The notes: generated by a model from the sequence alone, not told the origin. A stretch of 64,000 bases of DNA from Alkalibacter saccharofermentans DSM 14828 (GCF_900128885.1 NZ_FQTU01000005.1:65316-129315), one strand, 5' to 3'; shown: positions 43,759 through 53,852, counted from the first letter of the stretch. Made by a program: numbers and translations.

Positions 43759-46248
43759 TCAAATCTTTATAAATCCATTTGCAATGATTACCTCTGCCTT
43801 GTCCGGTGGCAGCGGCCTGCTGAAGTAATACCCCTGGAGCGTGTCGCATTTGTTTTCCTTTAAGAATTCCACCTGCTCTTTCGTCTCCACTCCTTCCGCA
43901 ACTACCTCAAGCTCCAGGCTGTGGGCAAGTTGTATTACGCTTTCGTAGAGGCTTTTTTCCTTGTCGCTTTTATGGATGTTCATTAAAAACGAACTGTCTA
44001 TTTTAAGCACATCGATAGGAAGGTTCTGAAGGTGGTTAAGTGACGAATATCCCGTGCCAAAGTCATCAAGCGCAATGGTTATGCCATTTTTCTTCATAAT
44101 ATCCAAAGCCTTTAGAACGTTTTTTTCATTGGTGAGTATTGCAGTTTCAGTTATCTCAAACTCCACATCTACATTTTGGATGCTTCTATTTATAGTCTCA
44201 ATGCTTTTTTCTGATATTCCTTGCCTGCTAAGCATGGTACTGGAAAGGTTGATGGAAACCTTGGGTGTAGTTATGCCTTTGCCTTTCCAACTCTTTATCT
44301 GTCGGCACGCCTCTTCTACCACCCATTCCCCTATTGCCTCTATATGCCCGGTCTGCTCCGCTATCGGTATGAATTCTTCCGGAGATATGAAGCCTCTTTC
44401 CGGGTGATTCCACCTTATCAAAGCTTCAAGCTTTTTGATTTTTCCGTTTGTGGCATCTACCTGGGGCTGGTAATGAAGGGTAAACTCATTGCCTAAAATG
44501 GCTTTTCGAAGCATGTTGTCCATTTCCATATATTTTTTAGATTTATCCTCCATCTCCTCAGCAAAGAGGCAGTAGCTGTTTTTACCCTGTTCCTTGGCGC
44601 TGAACACCGCAAGGTCTGCTCGCTTTAATAATGTGCCTAGATTATCGCCGTCTTTAGGATATATGGCTACGCCGCAGCTTATATTGATGTAAAATTCCTG
44701 CCCGTTGTGGATCCAGGGCTTTGACAGGCAATAATTGATTTCATTTATTTGATCGATCACGTCATCAACACCTTTGATGCCTTCCATGGAAACTATAAAC
44801 TCGTCACCGCTGAGTCTCGCTGTGATTCCTTCTGAACTTACGGTGTGGGACAGCACGCTGGCCACATATCTTAACAGCTCGTCGCCTACAATGTAACCAT
44901 ATATCTCGTTTATATGCTTAAAGTTGTCGATATCCAAGTATAACAGCGCCATTTGATCGTTTGTGCCTTTAATTTCAGACAGCTTTTCTTCAACCTTGAA
45001 GTTGAACATCGCCCTATTGGGCAGCTGGGTTAGTTCGTCGTAGTACGCTGCGTGATAAAGCCTCCTCTCCATTTCTTTCCGCTCAGTTATATCAGTTCCG
45101 TTAAGGATTATTCCTCTGGTGTTTCCGACGTTGTCGTGTAGTGGACTAAAGCTCCAGAGCACGTCTACCGCCTTATTGTTCTTGGTTATTATCTTTTCTT
45201 CGATTGAGTTTGCATTTTCACCGGTTATTATTTCCCTGTATAATCCCTTTATTTTATCTTGCTTATTTCTAGGGAACAGTTCGAATACTTTTTTCCCTTT
45301 GATTTCTTCGTCTGCGTAACCTGTTATTCCTCTGGCAAAATCGTTGAACCTTAGGATCTCTCCCTCTAGAGACAGAAGCATTATGATCACTGCGGATTCT
45401 TTTATCACATTATCAGAAAATTCCTTTTCTTCCCTAAGGCTTTCCTGCAGCATCATCTGCTGAGTTATATCTGTGTGGGATCCTGCCATCCTTACAGGAT
45501 TGCCTTCTTCGTCCCATATGCATACTCCCTTGCTTAGAATCGTCTTATAAGAGCCCTCGGCGCATCTTATCCTGTAAATGTTTTGGTAACCTCCATTGCC
45601 GCTATTCAAATATTCCTTGAGGGTTCTTTCTGCCTCGTCAGCGTCTTCAGGGTGCAACAATCCCTTCCAGCCGTCTATGGTATTTTTTATCTGCCACGGA
45701 TCGTATCCGCAATATTTCAGCCACTTTTCCGAAAAAAGATACCGATCCTCTTTTATGTCCCATTCCCATATTCCGTCCTTTGCCCCGTCCACCGCCAGCT
45801 TGTACTTTTGGTCACTTAAAGACAGTTTATGATAGCTTTGCTCCAGCTCATCGTATTTTTCCGAAAGCTCCTCCTCTATGCCTATGAGTTCTTCGTGGGC
45901 AGAACTCAATTCTTCGTAGTTATTATATATTATGACTATGGAATCTCTGTACAAAACAAGGCTCTTAAAAATTATGCCGTAAAAAATCCACCCGGTAACT
46001 AAAACGTACAGCCAACCCTTCCATGTGCTAAACAGCGCCAAGGTCCTTACATCTTCAAATAGCTGTGCAGCCAATCTATCGGATAGCGTTATCCAGAGGC
46101 TTCCCATCACCAGATAAATAAATATAATTTTTACCGACTCTTTTTTGGGGTCTATACCTTTTTTCATCTTGGTAAATTCGGCGAATTTTTTTTCCAGTTC
46201 CTCAATTTTTATCAGAAGCTTGTCGTCGCTTTTAATATGAATCACCAC
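43759..46248 (-). CDS. membrane PAS-PAS-GGDEF-EAL protein
   Basis: 829 residues: two N-terminal membrane helices (about residues 40-110), a coiled coil, PAS (about 140-265, SLSDQKYKLAVDGAKDGIWE), a second PAS (to about 400), GGDEF with variant ARLSGDEF, and a full EAL domain (EALIRWNHP, EITET, DDFGTGYSSL, AEGVETKEQ). The EAL catalytic set looks complete, so c-di-GMP hydrolysis is likely. The SGDEF variant may retain cyclase activity or act as a GTP sensor. Confidence 0.92.
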   Translation of the reverse strand: MVIHIKSDDKLLIKIEELEKKFAEFTKMKKGIDPKKESVKIIFIYLVMGSLWITLSDRLAAQLFEDVRTLALFSTWKGWLYVLVTGWIFYGIIFKSLVLYRDSIVIIYNNYEELSSAHEELIGIEEELSEKYDELEQSYHKLSLSDQKYKLAVDGAKDGIWEWDIKEDRYLFSEKWLKYCGYDPWQIKNTIDGWKGLLHPEDADEAERTLKEYLNSGNGGYQNIYRIRCAEGSYKTILSKGVCIWDEEGNPVRMAGSHTDITQQMMLQESLREEKEFSDNVIKESAVIIMLLSLEGEILRFNDFARGITGYADEEIKGKKVFELFPRNKQDKIKGLYREIITGENANSIEEKIITKNNKAVDVLWSFSPLHDNVGNTRGIILNGTDITERKEMERRLYHAAYYDELTQLPNRAMFNFKVEEKLSEIKGTNDQMALLYLDIDNFKHINEIYGYIVGDELLRYVASVLSHTVSSEGITARLSGDEFIVSMEGIKGVDDVIDQINEINYCLSKPWIHNGQEFYINISCGVAIYPKDGDNLGTLLKRADLAVFSAKEQGKNSYCLFAEEMEDKSKKYMEMDNMLRKAILGNEFTLHYQPQVDATNGKIKKLEALIRWNHPERGFISPEEFIPIAEQTGHIEAIGEWVVEEACRQIKSWKGKGITTPKVSINLSSTMLSRQGISEKSIETINRSIQNVDVEFEITETAILTNEKNVLKALDIMKKNGITIALDDFGTGYSSLNHLQNLPIDVLKIDSSFLMNIHKSDKEKSLYESVIQLAHSLELEVVAEGVETKEQVEFLKENKCDTLQGYYFSRPLPPDKAEVIIANGFIKI

Positions 46249-46355
46249 TTTTCAATTAATCATGCCCTTGCCCTATTGCATTATCCAATAAAAATATTTC
46301 AACCTCCAATAGTATATATCGGTATGTTCTTACATATGATTTTTTCTCTTATAAT

Positions 46356-46949
46356 TTAATTAGTGACTCTAAGCTGCCCCCGGTCGACTGCTCTATCTAC
46401 GATTTCCACGACCTCCTGCCACAGAGCCGGTGCATTATCCTTAAGAATCATGTTCCTTTCCAGCACCTTGTCCCTGTTCACTTCAGGCCTTTTCCATGTA
46501 TGCCCTTCAGTCCTGCTGTTTAGAAGCAGTGGCTGCATTCGATCCAGGCAGGCTGCAAATTTTGCTTCCTTGGTGTTTCTTTCTTCGAATTCTTCCCACA
46601 AGCTCCAAAATTCAGCTTCCTGATCCTCTGGCAAAATCGAAAAAAGCTTCCCTGCGCTTTCAATTTCTCTTTCGAGTTTGTCCCCGTTGCCCTCATCATC
46701 GTAACAGAAAGTATCTCCTGCATAAATTTCTACCAGGTCGTGGATTATAGTCATTTTCATCGCCTTCAGCAGATCGACATCTTGATCCACGAAGTGCTCT
46801 TTTAATACCATCGCCATCACCGTTAGGTGCCAGGAGTGCTCTGCATCATTTTCATTCCTTCTGTCCTGTATAAGCACGCTTTGCCTTAGTATATGCTTCA
46901 GCTTGTCTATTTCGATAATAAATTCAAGTTGTCTTTTAAGTCTGCCCAA
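46356..46949 (-). CDS. HD-domain phosphohydrolase (YfbR/HDDC2-like)
   Basis: 197 residues. HD metal motif: RNENDAEHSWHLTVMA then IIHDLVEIYAGDT. It resembles 5'-deoxynucleotidases of the HD_3 group. Cytosolic. Single gene with no clear operon partner; substrate inferred from family only. Confidence 0.85.
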   Translation of the reverse strand: MGRLKRQLEFIIEIDKLKHILRQSVLIQDRRNENDAEHSWHLTVMAMVLKEHFVDQDVDLLKAMKMTIIHDLVEIYAGDTFCYDDEGNGDKLEREIESAGKLFSILPEDQEAEFWSLWEEFEERNTKEAKFAACLDRMQPLLLNSRTEGHTWKRPEVNRDKVLERNMILKDNAPALWQEVVEIVDRAVDRGQLRVTN

Positions 46950-47062
46950 CTGTTTTCACTCCCGATTTTTTACTTTTATGATATCACAAAACCCGGTTTT
47001 GGGACAGGTTTCAAAACTATTATATCAATTTAGTAAAGTTATCAAACAAGGCTGAAAGACGC

Positions 47063-47094
47063 GGAAAGAGCAAAACCCGTAAATGGTTTTGCTC
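47063..47094 (-). terminator. terminator after the glycyl radical activase gene
   Basis: GAGCAAAACC/GGTTTTGCTC, a 10-bp stem with a 7-nt loop, just past the activase stop. The T-run is short. Confidence 0.65.
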
Positions 47095-47098
47095 CCGC

Positions 47099-47947
47099 TT
47101 ATCTTCCGCCTATATAAACCGTATATCCGGCTTTTTCAAAGTCTATTTTTATTTTTTCAACCACATCATCCTCAGGAGGGCTGACATCTTCCATTGTATA
47201 TTCCTTGCCTATACCCTTGTACTTCGAGCTTCCAAATTGATGAAAAGGCAAAAGGTGAACTTCCTCTAACTTGGGATGCTTCTTCAGTATGCCTATCATT
47301 TTTTCTATGTTTTCCTCATCCATTGTATAACCGGGTATCAACGGAACTCGTGGAATTACCTTAACGTTCTTTTCCATCAGCTTGCTAAAATTCTGAAGCA
47401 CCAGGTCAAGATCTCCTTTTATTATGCGGGCAAACTTGTCGTTGTCCATTATCTTAAAGTCAAACAGAACCAAATCCGTATAGTCGGTCATCCTATCAAG
47501 AAGCTCCCAGCTTCCATGCCCTGTGGTTTCAATTGCAGTGTGGATTCCCAGGGCTTTGATTTCCTTAAGAAGCTCTGAAGCAAATTCACCGTGCAAGAGC
47601 ACTTCCCCTCCGGACAACGTCACTCCCCCACCGCTTGTATCGTAGAACACCATGTCCTTTTTGACTTCTTCCAGTAAATCTTCAATGCTCATTGACTTGC
47701 CTACATACTCCAAGGCACCTGTTGGACAATCCTCAGGCTTAGCCGGGCAGGTGTAGGCATCTTTAGCTATGCACTGTATGCAAAGGCTATTTTTCCTTAT
47801 AATCTCCACCCCGGTTTCCTGAGACTCTGGATTTGAGCACCAGGGGCACCGTAAAGGGCACCCCTTGAAAAATATCATAGTCCTTATTCCGCCCCCGTCA
47901 TGGATGCTGTAGCGTTGTATGTTGAATATCAAAGGCTTCTTCATCAA
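47099..47947 (-). CDS. glycyl radical enzyme activating protein
   Basis: 282 residues, radical SAM. The cluster motif CPLRCPWCSNPES fits the activase CxxxCxxC spacing. An inserted ferredoxin-like segment (CIQCIAKDAYTCPAKPEDCP) supplies additional Cys. VTLSGGEVLLHGEF is the SAM-binding GGE motif. It generates the glycyl radical on the adjacent enzyme, 7 nt upstream in the same operon. Confidence 0.93.
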   Translation of the reverse strand: MMKKPLIFNIQRYSIHDGGGIRTMIFFKGCPLRCPWCSNPESQETGVEIIRKNSLCIQCIAKDAYTCPAKPEDCPTGALEYVGKSMSIEDLLEEVKKDMVFYDTSGGGVTLSGGEVLLHGEFASELLKEIKALGIHTAIETTGHGSWELLDRMTDYTDLVLFDFKIMDNDKFARIIKGDLDLVLQNFSKLMEKNVKVIPRVPLIPGYTMDEENIEKMIGILKKHPKLEEVHLLPFHQFGSSKYKGIGKEYTMEDVSPPEDDVVEKIKIDFEKAGYTVYIGGR

Positions 47948-47954
47948 GGCCTCC

Positions 47955-50261
47955 TTAAAAACCGTGTTCTGTTCTTTTTATTATATCGTCCTGGATGGAT
48001 TTGTTTAGCTCTACGAATATCGCGCTGTAGCCTGCGACCCTGATGACCAGGTTCCTGTATTTCGCCGGATCTTCCTGGGCAGCTCTCAAGGTATCCGCGG
48101 ATACAACATTGAACTGGATATGCTGTATCTTAAGTCTCATGAAGGATCTTAAATATGCCACGAAATTCCGTATTCCCTCTGTACCCTTCATCACCGACGG
48201 TGAAAACTTCACGTTCAGCAAGCTTCCGTTTGTAGTCAGGTAGTTGTCAAGCTTGCTCACGCTCTTAAGAACCGAGGTAGGGCCGTGCTTGTCCCTTCCA
48301 ACCATAGGGGACAGGCCTCCGTCTGCCAGCTGTTCCTTGGAAAGCCTTCCATCCGCAGTGGCTCCAACAGCTTCTCCCAAAGGTATGTGGGCTGATACTG
48401 TGTACGATCCCGGCTGGAATATTCCACCCCGTGGGTTTTTGAATTTTTCCACCTGCTTGCAGTAATACGTCAGAACTTCCGAACCCAGGTAATCCACTTC
48501 GTCAACGTCATTTCCGTATTTTTCGTATCTGTTTATGAACTTCTGCCTCAATACTTCATTGTTTTCGTAATTGTCTCTTAAAAGCTCCACTAAATCTCCC
48601 AGGCTTATTTCCTTGTCGTCAAAGACGTATTTCTTGACGATATATAAAGAATCGCTCAAGTTTGCAATTCCTATTCCCTGAACACCCGAGAAGTTATATA
48701 TTGCTCCACCCCAGGAAACGTCCCTTCCGTTTTCAACGCATTTTTCTATGAAGCAAGACAAAAGAGGTGTCGGGGCAAATGCTCCATGGGCTTCGTCAGT
48801 TATATTAGAACCTTCCACCATGTAGTCTACATATTCGTCGATGGTGTTTTTTATTCCCTGCATCAAATCATCAAATGAGCTTATTTTTTCGTGATTTCTC
48901 TCCAGCGTAACCTCCAGCACCTTAAGCAGGTTGAAAAGCGCGATGTCGTGAAGCCCGTAGGTCTTTCCGGGTATGCTAAGCTCAACACACCCTACCACCG
49001 AATAATCTCTGGCGTCAGGCAAAGATACTCCCCTGTTTAAGTACCCAGGTATTATTACCTCGTCGTTGAACACCTGGGGTATTCCTGTCCCAAGCCTGAT
49101 GGTTTCTGCCGTTTTATTTAGAAATTCTATAGGGGATTTTTCATGAATCCGGACTCCAAGGTTAGGCTGTGGAAGCTTTATGTCGCCGTAAGTGTCCAAT
49201 ATTACGTAGGAAAGCTCGTTTGTGGCGTCCCTGCCGTTTATGTCCACTCCCCCCAAAATTATTGTATAACCTGTGGGAAAACCTGCAAAATATTTGGCGC
49301 TGTCTTCGCTTCTTAATAAAACCACGTCATTCATTTTAAGCCATAGACATCTCAAAAGCTCCTTTAAAAATTCCTTGTCTTCGCACTCATCCAGTGACTT
49401 CTTATAAAATCTGTACATGTATTGGTCGAATCTTCCCGGCGAGATCGAGCTTGCATTTGACTCAAACTGCAAAGCAAGGTTCACATACCAAAACAGCTGC
49501 AGCGCGTCGTAAAGCTCAACGGGTTTTTCCGTTGATACCATCTCTGAAATCTCAGCTATTCTTATCAGCTCGTCTTTACGCTTGTCATCCGGCTCTTTTT
49601 CAGCCATTTTTCTGGCAAGCTCTGCATATCTCAATATAAATTTTTGCGTAGCCTTAAGGGTAATCAAAGCTGCCTTGTAAAAATCATTATCCTGGTACTT
49701 GGTTGAGTATCCTTCGACTTCTTCTATCATTGACCCCAAGCCTTGTCCTAATACCTTTTCAAATGTTGGAATTATATGTCCCTGCCCCTTGTCGGTCTGG
49801 TTTATCTTAACGATTCCATCCTTGATGCTGGCTTTTACTATATCCGTCATCTTTGAGTCAACGTAATCCTTCAATGAATTCTTTTCCCAATAAGGGTACA
49901 GCACTTCATTGAAATATTTCTTGTCTTCATCTGATACCAAGAACTGATCCTGGGGTCTTTCAGCCATAGTTTCCAGCTCGTCACGAATCCAATACGGGCT
50001 CATCTCCGGAGATGCAATGCCGGATCTAGACTTGACAGTTCTGTCTCCTACTATGAGCTCTCCTTCGTTGATCTGTATCTCTACATTCTCCAGTATATGG
50101 GCTGTAGCCATAGCCCTTCTCATTACCGGGGGCATCCCTTCGGTAGTTATATAGCTGTCTGTATAAAGCCTGGCCCTTTCAAGGGACAGCTCTCTTTTGC
50201 TTTCGAAAAGTCGGTCTTTTAATGCTTCTATTCTTTCGCTGGCTTGAGACATATTATTCAC
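47955..50261 (-). CDS. glycyl radical enzyme (PFL2/dehydratase group), substrate unassigned
   Basis: 768 residues. Thiyl Cys425 in SVVGCVELSIPGKTYG with the following Glu that marks dehydratase/lyase-type enzymes; glycyl radical loop RVAGYSA with Gly744. It is therefore not pyruvate formate-lyase (which has CC). The ESNGHS His of glycerol and diol dehydratases reads ESNASS here, and GHIIPTFEKVLGQG is kept. The substrate is likely a small polyol, sugar-acid or sulfonate, but cannot be named. Divergent from a DeoR-type regulator. Confidence 0.88.
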   Translation of the reverse strand: MNNMSQASERIEALKDRLFESKRELSLERARLYTDSYITTEGMPPVMRRAMATAHILENVEIQINEGELIVGDRTVKSRSGIASPEMSPYWIRDELETMAERPQDQFLVSDEDKKYFNEVLYPYWEKNSLKDYVDSKMTDIVKASIKDGIVKINQTDKGQGHIIPTFEKVLGQGLGSMIEEVEGYSTKYQDNDFYKAALITLKATQKFILRYAELARKMAEKEPDDKRKDELIRIAEISEMVSTEKPVELYDALQLFWYVNLALQFESNASSISPGRFDQYMYRFYKKSLDECEDKEFLKELLRCLWLKMNDVVLLRSEDSAKYFAGFPTGYTIILGGVDINGRDATNELSYVILDTYGDIKLPQPNLGVRIHEKSPIEFLNKTAETIRLGTGIPQVFNDEVIIPGYLNRGVSLPDARDYSVVGCVELSIPGKTYGLHDIALFNLLKVLEVTLERNHEKISSFDDLMQGIKNTIDEYVDYMVEGSNITDEAHGAFAPTPLLSCFIEKCVENGRDVSWGGAIYNFSGVQGIGIANLSDSLYIVKKYVFDDKEISLGDLVELLRDNYENNEVLRQKFINRYEKYGNDVDEVDYLGSEVLTYYCKQVEKFKNPRGGIFQPGSYTVSAHIPLGEAVGATADGRLSKEQLADGGLSPMVGRDKHGPTSVLKSVSKLDNYLTTNGSLLNVKFSPSVMKGTEGIRNFVAYLRSFMRLKIQHIQFNVVSADTLRAAQEDPAKYRNLVIRVAGYSAIFVELNKSIQDDIIKRTEHGF

Positions 50262-50298
50262 CTCTACATTATTATTTACTCTTATTCTATATCAATTC

Positions 50299-50315
50299 AT
50301 ATTGTTTATCAATAT
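50299..50315. promoter_or_regulatory. inverted repeat in the divergent GRE/DeoR promoter region
   Basis: ATATTG-TTTAT-CAATAT, 6-bp arms, in the 130-bp gap. A TATAAT box (50355-50360) serves the DeoR gene. Candidate operator for the divergent regulator; the gap is otherwise AT-rich. Confidence 0.5.
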
Positions 50316-50391
50316 TTTTTCTTGTTTTATCTTTTTATTTTCTTTAACCTGTACTATAATGAATTTAAAGTATGTAACGTGGAGGATAATT

Positions 50392-51156
50392 ATGTTTGCC
50401 CAGGAAAGGCTCGACAAGATATATCAAAGAATCTGCCAGGACGGCAAGGTTTTTGTAAAAAAGCTTAGTGAAGAATATAAGATTTCAGAAGACGCCATCA
50501 GAAAAGACCTTAAAGTATTGGAAAAGCAAGGAGTAATACAAAGGACCTACGGAGGAGCCATATTGAAGAAACAGCTTGTTTCTTTTTCTACAGTTAACGA
50601 CAGGAAGGACCCTGCTGTGAGACCTGTAAAAAAAATCATCGCTCAAAAAGCTTTTGATGCTTTAAAGAAAAAAGAGACAATAATTTTGGACATCTCCACC
50701 ACCAACATGGTTCTCGCCGAGCTTATCCGAGACTCCGGACTGGAACTAACGGTTATATCAAATTCAGTGGATATTTTATACATTTTATCTAAAAGCAAGT
50801 CGGTGACTCTAATCAGCCCCGGAGGCATGTTCTTTCCGGACGCCGGAGGGTTTGTCGGCAGCGAGACCATCGACTCCATAAAAAAGTACAACGTCCAGAA
50901 GGTTTTTATAGGAAGCTGCGGCATCGATCTTGAGACCGGAAGCCTAACAACCTTCAATGTGGAGGACGGCAACACCAAGCGGGCATTCATAAACGCTGCC
51001 AGGGAGGTTTTTCTCGTTATGGAAAACAAAAAGTTCTTTCACGAAGGGATTTACAAGTTTGCCGAACTATCTCAAATTGATACAGTCATAACGGAAGACT
51101 TGCCATCAAAGACCATTCAGAACCGATTGAAAAAATCTAAAATAAAAATTTTATAG
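50392..51156 (+). CDS. DeoR-family transcriptional regulator
   Basis: 254 residues. N-terminal DeoR helix-turn-helix (VKKLSEEYKISEDAIRKDLK, then QGVIQRTYGGAIL), C-terminal sugar-phosphate sensor domain (DISTTNMVLAELI, GSCGIDLETG, DTVITED). ATG 50392 with GGAGG; a longer frame upstream lacks a ribosome site. It probably controls the divergent GRE operon and the dehydrogenase 10 nt downstream, in response to a phosphorylated sugar or polyol. Confidence 0.9.
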   Translation: MFAQERLDKIYQRICQDGKVFVKKLSEEYKISEDAIRKDLKVLEKQGVIQRTYGGAILKKQLVSFSTVNDRKDPAVRPVKKIIAQKAFDALKKKETIILDISTTNMVLAELIRDSGLELTVISNSVDILYILSKSKSVTLISPGGMFFPDAGGFVGSETIDSIKKYNVQKVFIGSCGIDLETGSLTTFNVEDGNTKRAFINAAREVFLVMENKKFFHEGIYKFAELSQIDTVITEDLPSKTIQNRLKKSKIKIL

Positions 51157-51166
51157 GAGGATTAAT

Positions 51167-52294
51167 ATGCAAAAAATCAATTTAGGGATAGTAGGATATG
51201 GAGGAATAGCAAAAATCCACGCTATCGGATTGTACGCCATGAAGACCATGTTTGAAGACATGGAATATTCCCCGGAGCTATACGCGGCAGTGAGCAGCAA
51301 AAAAGATCTAGGGTTTCCAGGTTTTGAATACGTAACATCAGATCTTCAACAGTTGTTGGATGATCCCGAGGTTCATGCACTGGATGTATGCACACCTAAC
51401 TTTTTGCACTACGAGCAAGGAACTAAGGTTCTGGCGTCGAAAAAACCCCTGTATATGGAAAAGCCCGTTGCAAAAGACATACACCATGCCAAGGAGCTTG
51501 CTGAAATTGCCGAAGCGTCACAAATAGTCAATCAGAGCGCTCTCATGTATAGATTCCTTCCGGCTATCGCAATGGCAAGGGATTTAATTGCCTCCGGAAA
51601 AATCGGGGATATAATCCACTTCAGATTCGCTCTTTATCATAAAGGATATTTGGATTCCCAAAGACCAATGTCCTGGAGGCTCTCTCAAGACAAGGCAGGT
51701 GGCGGAGCCCTTGTGGATTTGGGGATTCATATGGCCGATTCGGTAAGGTTCCTGCTAGGGGAACCACAAAAGGTGATGGCCCAGACGGATATCTACTACA
51801 AGGAAAGATATGCAGATGCCTCACGGACCCACAAGGTGCCATCAGAGGTGGATGAATGGGCTCTTTTAAATCTGGTGATGGAAAGCGGGGCCAAGGGCAC
51901 TTTGGAGGTGTCAAGGATTACCTCAGACCTTAAGGAAGATACAATTATAGAGATCTACGGAAGCAAGGGGAGCATCAAAATCCATTCCGACGATGTGGAT
52001 TTCCCCACCGTTTATCTTCAAGATACAGGGGTGATGGAAAGGGGCGCAGTAAAAGCTGAAGGCAACTTTGCTAAATACCACAAGACTATATATCCAAGCC
52101 ATAAATTCGACCTGGGTTGGATGGTAAATGCCCATTTGGCGTCCATGAAGAACTTTTTAAACAACGTAAATGCGGGTAAAATCCTCCATCCGGAAACTCC
52201 CACCCTTAAAGAGGCCTATCTGTCCCAGCGCATCATCGCCCTGGCCTATGAATCCGTTGAGAGGGATAACAGCTGGATCAGCTTCGATAATTAA
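51167..52294 (+). CDS. Gfo/Idh/MocA-family oxidoreductase
   Basis: 375 residues. N-terminal NAD(P) Rossmann motif LGIVGYGGIAKIHAIGL, catalytic EKP in MEKPVAKDIHHAKEL, and an active-site GGGALVDLGIHMADSVRF segment with its His. Typical of sugar, inositol or amino-sugar dehydrogenases. Operonic with the DeoR regulator and next to the GRE, so probably in one catabolic route. Confidence 0.9.
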   Translation: MQKINLGIVGYGGIAKIHAIGLYAMKTMFEDMEYSPELYAAVSSKKDLGFPGFEYVTSDLQQLLDDPEVHALDVCTPNFLHYEQGTKVLASKKPLYMEKPVAKDIHHAKELAEIAEASQIVNQSALMYRFLPAIAMARDLIASGKIGDIIHFRFALYHKGYLDSQRPMSWRLSQDKAGGGALVDLGIHMADSVRFLLGEPQKVMAQTDIYYKERYADASRTHKVPSEVDEWALLNLVMESGAKGTLEVSRITSDLKEDTIIEIYGSKGSIKIHSDDVDFPTVYLQDTGVMERGAVKAEGNFAKYHKTIYPSHKFDLGWMVNAHLASMKNFLNNVNAGKILHPETPTLKEAYLSQRIIALAYESVERDNSWISFDN

Positions 52295-52336
52295 TACACT
52301 TTATTTAAGCCAGTGGACCCGGCTGGTCAAAAAAGC

Positions 52337-52370
52337 ATCCCTTGCTTGATTTCAAGCAAGGGATACTTTT
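52337..52370. terminator. bidirectional terminator between the MocA-like and MATE genes
   Basis: ATCCCTTGCTTG/CAAGCAAGGGAT, perfect 12-bp stem with a 4-nt loop, followed by TTTT on the plus strand and T-runs on the other. Confidence 0.88.
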
Positions 52371-52373
52371 AGT

Positions 52374-53795
52374 TTACGCTGATTCTTTTATTATATTTTC
52401 ATCGATCTTAATATCATCAGCCCTTTTTTCTTTCCTGTTGGTCAACCCTTGAGCATGACTGGTGTCCAAATGCCGCATCTCTCTGATCAAAAATACTGCC
52501 GTTACCATGGAGGCTAAAAGATCTGCCAGGGGCATGGATGCATACACTCCTTTAAGTCCGAAAAATCTGGGTATTATCAATAAAGCGGGAATCAAAAAGA
52601 AGAACTGCCGGGACAAGCTTAAAAACGAAGCGTGCTTAGGCTTTCCTACCGCCTGGAAATAATTTGATCCAACTACCTGGAATCCAATCAATGGCAGCAT
52701 GGAAAGGCTGATTTTCATCTGCAGCTTTCCGATTGCGATAAGCTCCGCATCCGACCTGTTAAATATAGAAACGAGCTGTTCCGGAAAAAGCCTAGTCGCC
52801 ACAAAACCAAAAGTCGCTATCCCAACAGCCGCCATTATCCCTAGCTTGAGGGCTTCCTTGACTCTGTCGTATTTTCTGGCGCCGTAATTATAGCCTATAA
52901 TTGGCTGTACGCCCTGATTTATGCCAAACATTGGCATAAGTATCAAGGTGATGACGCTGATCGTTATCCCCATGCCGGATATGGCCACATCGCCACCGTA
53001 CTCGAGGAGGCTTTGGTTTAGCACCATATTCTGGAGACTGCTGGCAATCTGCATCGCAAAGGGAGCGAATCCCAGGGTTGCTATTAATTTAATTGTCTTC
53101 ATTTCTAGGCGCATGTTGCTTTTGTGAATCTTCAATAAGCTTTTTCCGCCGAAAAAGTAGTAAAGCACCCATACCATTGAAACCGCCTGGGATAAAACAG
53201 TGGCAAACGCCGCCCCTTTCATTCCCCAACCAAAGGTGAAAATAAATATAGGATCCAATACGATATTTATCCCTGCTCCTATGAGCATTGTCTTCATTGC
53301 AATCTGCGGATTCCCCTCTGCTCTTATGAAGTTGTTCATCCCAAAGCTTAAAGACTGGAATATGTTCCCTGCAAGTATAATCGTCATATAGTCTTTTGCG
53401 TAGGGCATTATTGCCTCGCTTGCTCCGAAAAATCTAAGCATTGGCTCCAAAAATGCAAGCCCCAAAACTGTAATCGACAAGGCAACTCCTATAAAAAGCA
53501 CGAAGGCATTTCCGAGAACCTTCTCTGCTGCTTCTTTCTTTTGCTCACCTAATCGTATCGATATGATTGAATTCGCACCAAAGCCTATCAACATCGAAAA
53601 AGCCATCGCTATGAGCATCACCGGAAATCCTACCGTAGTAGCACCTATTCCTAAAGATCCTACCCCGTTTCCGATGTATATTCTATCTACTAAATTGTAA
53701 ATGGCATTTACGAGCATTCCTATTATTGCAGGCACTGAAAATTTAATGAGAAGCTTCGATACTTTAGCTTCCCCCAATTGTGTAGCATTGTCCAT
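52374..53795 (-). CDS. MATE-family efflux transporter
   Basis: 473 residues, 12 membrane helices. Two-fold MATE architecture (FSVPAIIGMLVNAIYNLVDR in the first half, LGFAPFAMQIASSLQNMVLN in the second). Na+ or H+ coupled export of cationic drugs or metabolites. A Lys/Glu-rich C-terminal tail follows. Single gene with an operator-like repeat upstream. Confidence 0.92.
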   Translation of the reverse strand: MDNATQLGEAKVSKLLIKFSVPAIIGMLVNAIYNLVDRIYIGNGVGSLGIGATTVGFPVMLIAMAFSMLIGFGANSIISIRLGEQKKEAAEKVLGNAFVLFIGVALSITVLGLAFLEPMLRFFGASEAIMPYAKDYMTIILAGNIFQSLSFGMNNFIRAEGNPQIAMKTMLIGAGINIVLDPIFIFTFGWGMKGAAFATVLSQAVSMVWVLYYFFGGKSLLKIHKSNMRLEMKTIKLIATLGFAPFAMQIASSLQNMVLNQSLLEYGGDVAISGMGITISVITLILMPMFGINQGVQPIIGYNYGARKYDRVKEALKLGIMAAVGIATFGFVATRLFPEQLVSIFNRSDAELIAIGKLQMKISLSMLPLIGFQVVGSNYFQAVGKPKHASFLSLSRQFFFLIPALLIIPRFFGLKGVYASMPLADLLASMVTAVFLIREMRHLDTSHAQGLTNRKEKRADDIKIDENIIKESA

Positions 53796-53832
53796 GTTTC
53801 ATTCTCCTCGATTATGCATTTTAACTGAAATT

Positions 53833-53852
53833 AATTAGAGTGCTAACTAATT
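53833..53852. promoter_or_regulatory. MarR-like inverted repeat upstream of the MATE gene
   Basis: AATTAG-N8-CTAATT, 38 bp upstream of the MATE start, in the style of MarR-family operators. No marR gene is nearby. Confidence 0.5.

Noticed and set aside
47955..50261. Pyruvate formate-lyase
   Set aside because: A single active-site Cys followed by Val-Glu (GCVE), instead of the Cys-Cys pair of PFL.
53838..53846. GAGTGCTAA, one half of a CIRCE element, upstream of the MATE gene
   Set aside because: The matching TTAGCACTC is not at the required 9-nt distance, and the gene is not a heat-shock gene. An AATTAG/CTAATT repeat explains the site better.
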